In this document: one piece after another, positions 7,112 through 8,315 of the stretch
Layout of the letters: each line of letters opens with the position of its first letter
Position numbering within the stretch: position 1 is the stretch's first letter
From: Planctomycetota bacterium
Lineage (GTDB): Bacteria; Planctomycetota; Planctomycetia; Pirellulales; Lacipirellulaceae
Assembly (NCBI GenBank): GCA_024278035.1
Contig: JAJRUA010000305.1
Location: forward strand, 1 to 8,315
Length of the DNA: 8,315 nucleotides
Direction: 5' to 3'
The notes under the pieces: model-generated
The model's database searches: none
What the model saw: the letters and a program-made list of their open reading frames with translations, nothing else
Told to the model about the DNA's origin: nothing
Made by a program: the position numbers and the translations under genes

Positions 7112-7184
7112 TGTTTTTTAAGGAAGTGTTCTAGGTTCCGTAAACGGTTTCAATCCTACTTGGTGACGGCCATTCGGCCCCCAT

Positions 7185-7223
7185 TAGCGGTTAGAACCTT
7201 TCGTCTCCTCAGGCGACCCGCTA
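7185..7223. repeat. Nested inverted repeat
   Basis: TAGCGG (7185-7190) pairs with CCGCTA (7218-7223), and inside it GTCTCC (7203-7208) pairs with GGCGAC (7212-7217) with one mismatch. A separate GGCC-ATTC-GGCC hairpin is at 7168-7179. Together they look like another short palindromic repeat unit; no function can be assigned. Confidence 0.35.
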
Positions 7224-7301
7224 GCCTCGGCCAAAAATAGCCTTCGCATTCCAATCCAAAAAATGCGATAATCCACGAAGCACAAATTCCACAGAAGTAG
7301 G

Positions 7302-7410
7302 CTAGTGCTTTGACAACTCTTAGAATTGGGGTGCTGGCTGACAGAAGTTGTTATCCATTAGGTTGTTCTGACAGCCAGCACCCCCATTTTTAGCTATGAC
7401 AAAGCACTAG
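7302..7410. mobile_element. MITE-like element with long imperfect terminal inverted repeats
   Basis: The 109-base unit starts CTAGTGCTTTG and ends CAAAGCACTAG. The arms are about 46 bases each and remain complementary inward, including a strong block GGGGTGCTGGCTG (left) against CAGCCAGCACCCC (right) and CAGAA against TTCTG, leaving a loop of about 19 bases. It is too short to encode a transposase, so it would depend on one supplied elsewhere. CTAG at both ends is self-complementary, so it cannot be told from a target duplication. It might instead be a large non-mobile hairpin repeat. Confidence 0.55.
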
Positions 7411-7443
7411 GATTCTGATTTCTACAATCCGCATTCCCCAATA

Positions 7444-7604
7444 ATTTTGTCCCAATAAGGAAACCTCAAAAGTCCTAAATTCAAGCTGTTTTGTCCCCGT
7501 CGCATGCAGCAAACCCTGCAATTTCCGATCCAATCGAAAATCCTGAGGGACAAAACACCCGAATTAAGTCCCAAAACATGGGACCCCTACCAATGGGACA
7601 AAAC
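7444..7604. repeat. Four GGGACAAAA motifs in both orientations
   Basis: GGGACAAAAT or GGGACAAAAC occurs on the minus strand at 7453-7444 and 7498-7488, and on the plus strand at 7547-7556 and 7595-7604. The copies can pair across the gap to form hairpins. A separate GTCCCA-AAACA-TGGGAC hairpin sits at 7568-7584. The block ends 54 bases before the chosen start of the DUF971 gene, so it is in that gene's leader or promoter region. Confidence 0.55.
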
Positions 7605-7658
7605 CCCAACAGAGGGGGAAGCAGCCCGCAACCACAACCCACAACAAAAGACCCAAGA

Positions 7659-7976
7659 ATGCTCCAAGTCCCCTCAGATATAAAAGCAATTCGCGACCAA
7701 GCCGTTTTGAATATCGCGTGGAGCGATGGCCAATTCGATTTGCCCTTTGTCTTCTTACGCGGAAAGTGTGCTTGTGCTCAGTGTGTCAACGAGTGGACTG
7801 GCGAGCAGATCCTCGATCCCGCTACGGTCCCCGAGGACATCACGATCGAAAAAATGGAGCTCGTCGGCAGCTATGCCGTCCGAGTCCGTTGGTCCGACGG
7901 CCACAACTCGGGTCTCTACACCTGGGAGCGTCTACGGGAATTGTGCATGTCGAAAAAACAAGAAGGAGATCGATAA
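7659..7976 (+). CDS. DUF971 / gamma-butyrobetaine hydroxylase N-terminal-like protein
   Basis: The 105-residue product consists almost wholly of one DUF971 domain (residues 7-95). It shows WSDGQFDLPFVFLRGKC, then CACAQC (Cys37, Cys39, Cys42), then VRWSDGHNSGLYTWERLREL with His82. A CxCxxC plus a later His is the zinc site known in the matching N-terminal domain of gamma-butyrobetaine hydroxylase, so a bound zinc is predicted. The same domain occurs at the end of the plant iron-sulfur protein HCF101 and near Mrp/ApbC-type proteins, so a role in iron-sulfur or redox protein handling is possible, not shown. The oxygenase domain is absent. ATG 7659 is chosen because the domain begins right after it, although its ribosome site is weak. 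The frame is open back to a TTG at 7491, but those codons are Pro/Gln/Asn-rich and overlap the GGGACAAAA repeats. Confidence 0.85.
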   Translation: MLQVPSDIKAIRDQAVLNIAWSDGQFDLPFVFLRGKCACAQCVNEWTGEQILDPATVPEDITIEKMELVGSYAVRVRWSDGHNSGLYTWERLRELCMSKKQEGDR

Positions 7977-8143
7977 CGAGTGCAGAAGCAAGCAGAAGAG
8001 GATGGCAATTTCAGTTTCGAGAGGGTTCCATGTTTGTTGCTCTTGCTTCGAGTTGCAAAGGAGTTGGGCCACAACGAGACAAGGTGTAAGATACTCGACA
8101 ATCCGCCTGTAAACACTACCCGAGCAAAGTAACGATTAAAAAC

Positions 8144-8315
8144 ATGCCAAGTCCTGCCTACTGCCGACCTGCCGCTTTCGAATTGTTTCGGCAACAACTA
8201 TCAGACCTCGAATCGAGCGAGGGGCTCTTCCGAGCGGCCTTCGCGATTTCTTTGCATGAGCGGCCCGAAGCACAACTGGCAGAATCAGAGGCCTTGATCG
8301 AAAACCTAGCCGAGA
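8144..8315 (+). CDS. Start of an unidentified gene (cut by window edge)
   Basis: The first 57 codons from ATG 8144 are open to the right edge. They read as a soluble, mostly helical protein: MPSPAYCRPAAFELFRQQ, then GLFRAAFAISLHERPEA, then an acidic helix ESEALIENLAE. There is no signal peptide or membrane segment. The pattern of a short N-terminal helix followed by a helix leading into AxxIxxHERP resembles the start of SirB1/transglutaminase-like proteins, but this is only an impression from a small fragment. There is no clear ribosome site, and the frame stays open upstream of the ATG, so the true start is uncertain. It is read in the same direction as the DUF971 gene, with a 167-base gap. 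Confidence 0.6.
   Translation, partial: MPSPAYCRPAAFELFRQQLSDLESSEGLFRAAFAISLHERPEAQLAESEALIENLAE

Larger units (their letters stand above)
6681..7658. other. Long repeat-rich intergenic region
   Basis: This 978-base stretch has no convincing gene. From left to right it holds a doubtful minus-strand frame (6987-6751), a CACGAAT repeat (6969-6997), a CCACAGAG stem-loop (7029-7111) followed by six T, a hairpin GGCC-ATTC-GGCC (7168-7179), a nested inverted repeat (7185-7223), a MITE-like inverted repeat (7302-7410), and four GGGACAAAA motifs in both orientations (7444-7604). The mixture of unrelated repeat families suggests a site where mobile or self-spreading sequences have collected. Confidence 0.75.

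Noticed and set aside
7147..7167. GTTTCAATCC-like sequence resembling the edge of a CRISPR repeat
   Set aside because: There is only one copy, with no spacing pattern and no cas genes nearby.
7491..7658. N-terminal extension of the DUF971 protein from TTG 7491
   Set aside because: The extra 56 codons are low in complexity, overlap repeat motifs and lie outside the domain; ATG 7659 fits the domain edge.
8060..8100. Possible -35/-10 pair (TTGGGC and TAAGAT, 17 apart) before the last gene
   Set aside because: The match to consensus is too weak to call a promoter.

Overview
The window most likely comes from a planctomycete of the Pirellulales type. The reasons are the secreted protein family encoded at the left edge, an ECF sigma factor next to a membrane protein of planctomycete style, a large secreted propeller-plus-toroid protein, and short interspersed repeats that I associate with planctomycete and other environmental genomes. 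No rRNA or marker gene is present, so the assignment is an inference from gene content.

Layout. Positions 1-2273 hold a minus-strand operon of three genes read right to left: an ECF RNA polymerase sigma factor (2273-1767), a single-pass membrane protein that is probably its anti-sigma partner (1797-1246, overlapping the sigma gene), and a secreted protein of unknown function that runs off the left edge (from 1235). Positions 2441-4786, also on the minus strand, encode a 781-residue exported protein with an N-terminal beta-propeller and a C-terminal alpha/alpha-toroid domain. A 478-base divergent control region follows. It carries a 15-base perfect palindrome just upstream of the exported protein. 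On the plus strand, 5265-6680 encodes a 471-residue ACT-domain malic enzyme (malate to pyruvate).

Positions 6681-7658 form a long stretch without a convincing gene. It holds a cluster of different repeat families: a CACGAAT repeat, a CCACAGAG/CTCTGTGG stem-loop, a 109-base MITE-like inverted repeat and a GGGACAAAA motif scattered in both orientations. A doubtful short frame on the minus strand (6987-6751) may be a gene remnant. Next is a 105-residue DUF971 protein with a predicted zinc site (7659-7976), then the first 57 codons of a gene cut by the right edge (from 8144).

How the genes work together. The sigma factor, membrane protein and secreted protein are translationally coupled or nearly so, and look like a cell-surface signalling module. 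The other genes show no obvious functional link: malic enzyme is central carbon metabolism, DUF971 has a loose link to iron-sulfur cluster proteins, and the propeller/toroid protein acts outside the cytoplasm. I see no phage, CRISPR, toxin-antitoxin or secretion system. The most unusual content is the sigma-factor operon with its unexplained secreted third gene and the dense repeat cluster at 6969-7604.
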